Positions 22,131-23,817 of a DNA stretch of 23,817 bases are shown here, in pieces (the stretch's first letter is position 1; each line of letters opens with the position of its first letter). Position numbers and translations under genes: made by a program. The notes under the pieces are model-generated. The model was not told the DNA's origin, searched no databases, and worked only from the letters and a program-made list of their open reading frames with translations. Source of the stretch: Treponema sp. UBA1240 (GTDB lineage: Bacteria > Spirochaetota > Spirochaetia > Treponematales > Treponemataceae). Location of the stretch: contig DBWK01000138.1 in assembly GCA_002308875.1 (NCBI GenBank), positions 1 through 23,817 on the forward strand, in the 5' to 3' direction.

Positions 22131-23368
22131 AGATTGTCTTTTATATACGAAATAATTGTAGGCGTAAGCTGTTTTATTGTTTCTTCCGAAACCTCGCGCG
22201 CAATCTGTCTGATAAGTGTTTCAGTAATGGATGCGGCGTTTTTTTCTTCATTATAAAAGCGTGTTGCCGAAGCCAATAAACCCTTGCGTGTTTCAGCCGA
22301 AAGAGCCGTTACCTCCGGCTTTGATTCCTGCGCAGGTGCGGCTTCTGCTGCCGGAGCGGCAGTTTGCACAGGTTCCTGCGCCGATTCTTCCGGCGGGTCA
22401 AGCGCATCGCCGCTTTTTTCAAGCTTTTCCAATTCTTCGGCTTCTTCAAGCTCATCAAGCCCGGTAAAAAGCGCATCGTCTTCCCAAACGCCTTCTTCGG
22501 TAACTTCTTCAGTTCCAAGCGCACCTATATCGGGCAGGTGGCAAAAATCATTTTCATCAATCAAAGTTTCTGTTTCTTTTTGAGCTTCACGTTCCAATTC
22601 CGCAATTCCTCCTGAACCAATATCAGGAAGATTTGAAAAGTCTTCCTCTGAAAGACCGCAGTCATCAATGTCTTCAAGCCCAATTTCGGTCATTTTAAGC
22701 AGGGTGTCAAGTTCATCACGTCCCTGTTCATAATGCTTGTTTTCGGCTGATTCAATCAGACGCTGCAGTCTTGAAGCGTCTTTGGAATATGAAGAACCTG
22801 CTATGTACATAATGGTGAGAAGTACCGCGTACGCAGAAAGAAGTCCTGTTAGTATAAGCGGATTACCGATAAGCAGCAGTATTTGTGCTGTAATAAACAA
22901 ATCAGCGTACCAGTCAAGCACAAACAGCCCGATTACGCAAACTGCCGATGAAGCAAACATAAGCCGGAAAAGCCGCTTTTCTACAAAAGGCGATTCCTGC
23001 TTCATTTCCATAAAGAAATGCGCTGCAGGCAATTGCCGCAGTGTGGCCGAAAGAACCGAAAAGTTTGCCAGTCTTGCAAAGCGCAGTACCCGCAAAAACG
23101 GCAGCGGTAAAAATACCGGCAAAAAGCAGAGTACATCCAAAATTATTCTGGCCGAAAGCGCATAGCTCTTAAACGGCAGAACAATGAGCCTGAAAACAAA
23201 GATGATAATAAAAAAACAGTCGAGGCACAAAAGAGGCAGCTGAACATAGTCTTTCAGCGGTGTGTAAAGAAATGCAAGACCTGCCAGGGTCAGAACAATA
23301 AAGAACGGATTAAGTTTTTCCAGTATTGAAAGGATAGCCGCAAAAACTTTTTTCATGTTTGTTTTCAT
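22127..23368 (-). CDS. membrane protein with voltage-sensor-like domain and acidic tail
   Basis: 413-aa protein of unknown function. Residues 1-190 hold about five hydrophobic segments. Residues 70-103 read ARIILDVLCFLPVFLPLP then LRVLRFARLANF, resembling S3 (Asp, Leu, Pro) and the arginine-spaced S4 of voltage-gated ion channels. No pore filter such as TVGYG is present. The tail (about 195-413) is cytoplasmic by prediction, strongly acidic, with a duplicated DFxxLPDIG motif (243-251 and 274-282), a Pro/Ala/Glu linker, and a C-terminal amphipathic helix (LIRQIAREVSEETIKQLTPTI). ATG 23368 is chosen because GAGGA lies 4 nt before it; in-frame ATGs further upstream (23392 and beyond) fall in or before the promoter -10. 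It is convergent with the Maf gene and overlaps it by 4 bp. Confidence 0.85.
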   Translation of the reverse strand: MKTNMKKVFAAILSILEKLNPFFIVLTLAGLAFLYTPLKDYVQLPLLCLDCFFIIIFVFRLIVLPFKSYALSARIILDVLCFLPVFLPLPFLRVLRFARLANFSVLSATLRQLPAAHFFMEMKQESPFVEKRLFRLMFASSAVCVIGLFVLDWYADLFITAQILLLIGNPLILTGLLSAYAVLLTIMYIAGSSYSKDASRLQRLIESAENKHYEQGRDELDTLLKMTEIGLEDIDDCGLSEEDFSNLPDIGSGGIAELEREAQKETETLIDENDFCHLPDIGALGTEEVTEEGVWEDDALFTGLDELEEAEELEKLEKSGDALDPPEESAQEPVQTAAPAAEAAPAQESKPEVTALSAETRKGLLASATRFYNEEKNAASITETLIRQIAREVSEETIKQLTPTIISYIKDNL

Positions 23369-23387
23369 AAAATCCTCTGCAAATACC

Positions 23388-23416
23388 ATAATACTCGGAA
23401 TATGTTTTTTTTGCAA
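23388..23416 (-). promoter_or_regulatory. promoter of the 23368 membrane-protein gene
   Basis: Minus strand: TTGCAA (23416-23411), 17 nt, TATTAT (23393-23388). Predicted start near 23381, leaving a short leader with GAGGA before ATG 23368. This rules out the upstream in-frame ATGs. Confidence 0.65.
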
Positions 23417-23423
23417 CTTTTCT

Positions 23424-23439
23424 TTTTTTCTGCGTCCCG
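23424..23439 (-). repeat. 16-bp copy of part of the nested repeat
   Basis: TTTTTTCTGCGTCCCG here is the exact reverse complement of 18361-18376, which spans the junction of outer and inner left arms of the 96-bp nested repeat. It lies between two divergent promoters. The shared A/T run makes part of the match cheap; CTGCGTCCCG is the informative part. Confidence 0.5.
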
Positions 23440-23470
23440 TTCCCTGAATAATTATAACCGTGTTTTTTTG

Positions 23471-23499
23471 TTGCGTATCTGCCGATAATAAAATATAAT
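23471..23499 (+). promoter_or_regulatory. promoter of the Gly-rich lipoprotein gene
   Basis: TTGCGT (23471-23476), 17 nt, TATAAT (23494-23499). Transcription would start near 23506, giving a leader of about 28 nt with GGAGAG before GTG 23534. The spacer happens to contain GCCGATAA, the sigma28 -10 octamer. Confidence 0.6.
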
Positions 23500-23533
23500 T
23501 TTAAAATACATTGTCACCGTTTGGAGAGTACGG

Positions 23534-23817
23534 GTGAAAAAAGTTTTTGCAGTTGCAAAAGTAGCGGCATTTTTAACAGTATTATTATTTTTCACACTTT
23601 TTATTACTACCTGCGGTGGTGGTGCGGCCGGAGGCGCAGGCGGCGCCAGCATACCCGACAGCGAATATTCCACACACAATGCCGGCGGCTGGGGTGGAGG
23701 TGGTTCATCAGGCGGCAGCGGTGGCAGTTCAGGCTCTGGCGGCAACGGCGTAAACATGACCGGCGGCACGCCGCTTTTTGTTGAACGCTATGAAGACCCC
23801 GTAACCGGAACATTTGC
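23534..23817 (+). CDS. glycine-rich lipoprotein (3' end beyond window)
   Basis: The first 94 codons of a lipoprotein. The start is GTG 23534, with GGAGAG (23523-23528) 5 nt before it. A basic N-terminus and hydrophobic core lead to the lipobox FITTC with C27 as the lipidated cysteine. The mature N-terminus is almost entirely Gly, Ser and Ala (GGGAAGGAGGAS, later GGWGGGGSSGGSGGSSGSGGNG), a flexible tether that would hold a distal domain away from the membrane. The visible distal part begins PLFVERYEDPVTGTF. The glycine codons make this stretch GC-rich compared with its surroundings. The function of the main domain cannot be seen. Confidence 0.88.
   Translation, partial: MKKVFAVAKVAAFLTVLLFFTLFITTCGGGAAGGAGGASIPDSEYSTHNAGGWGGGGSSGGSGGSSGSGGNGVNMTGGTPLFVERYEDPVTGTF

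Noticed and set aside
23481..23488. GCCGATAA as a true sigma28 promoter for the Gly-rich lipoprotein
   Set aside because: The -10 octamer is perfect, but the position 11 nt upstream holds GTTTTTTT instead of TAAAGTTT. The overlapping TTGCGT-N17-TATAAT explains transcription better.

Overview
The window looks like a piece of a Treponema-type spirochaete chromosome of moderate GC with AT-rich intergenic DNA. Four things point there: two tandem FlaB core flagellin genes followed by flaG and fliD (a treponemal gene order), a class I lysyl-tRNA synthetase, several lipoproteins with relaxed lipoboxes, and a Maf/DUF115 motility accessory protein. No phage, insertion sequence with a transposase, or CRISPR array is visible. 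Species assignment is inference.

Layout. 1-2284 (minus): the 5' part of the class I lysyl-tRNA synthetase gene, cut by the left edge and apparently transcribed as a leaderless mRNA, preceded by an unrecognised gene. 2332-4008 (plus): a lipoprotein with an HEXXH zinc-protease motif. 4091-9418 (plus): the filament cluster flaB, flaB, flaG, fliD and an unrecognised gene. Both flaB leaders end in a hairpin with GGA in its loop, 23-24 nt before the GGA of the Shine-Dalgarno. The 300 bp between the two flaB genes hold two multi-branched inverted-repeat structures and a strong sigma70-type promoter. 9496-10895: a small unrecognised gene, tsaE (which has to start at CTG or ATT) and tsaB, i.e. part of tRNA t6A synthesis. 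10952-16488: a CheY-like receiver, a large hybrid histidine kinase with a degenerate extra receiver, pyrE and a ModF-like twin ATPase, all closely packed.

16491-18242 (minus): a LUD-domain protein and class II fructose-bisphosphate aldolase, separated by a perfect terminator. 18243-18531 contains a 96-bp nested inverted repeat. 18532-18816: tRNA-His, tRNA-Arg and tRNA-Lys, with their own promoter and terminator. 18962-22130 (plus): a membrane-anchored SurA/PpiD-like foldase and the Maf protein. 22127-23368 (minus): a membrane protein with a voltage-sensor-like S1-S4 region and a long acidic tail. 23534 to the right edge: the start of a glycine-rich lipoprotein.

How it fits together: the window supplies the filament core (FlaB), the cap (FliD), FlaG and a Maf protein that may glycosylate flagellin, together with housekeeping genes for Lys-tRNA, t6A, pyrimidine synthesis and glycolysis. 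The most noteworthy signals are regulatory: the paired CsrA-like leaders, the structured inter-flaB region, the leaderless lysK promoter, the non-canonical tsaE start and the nested palindrome. All promoter and RNA-structure calls were made by eye, and no folding or database search was run.
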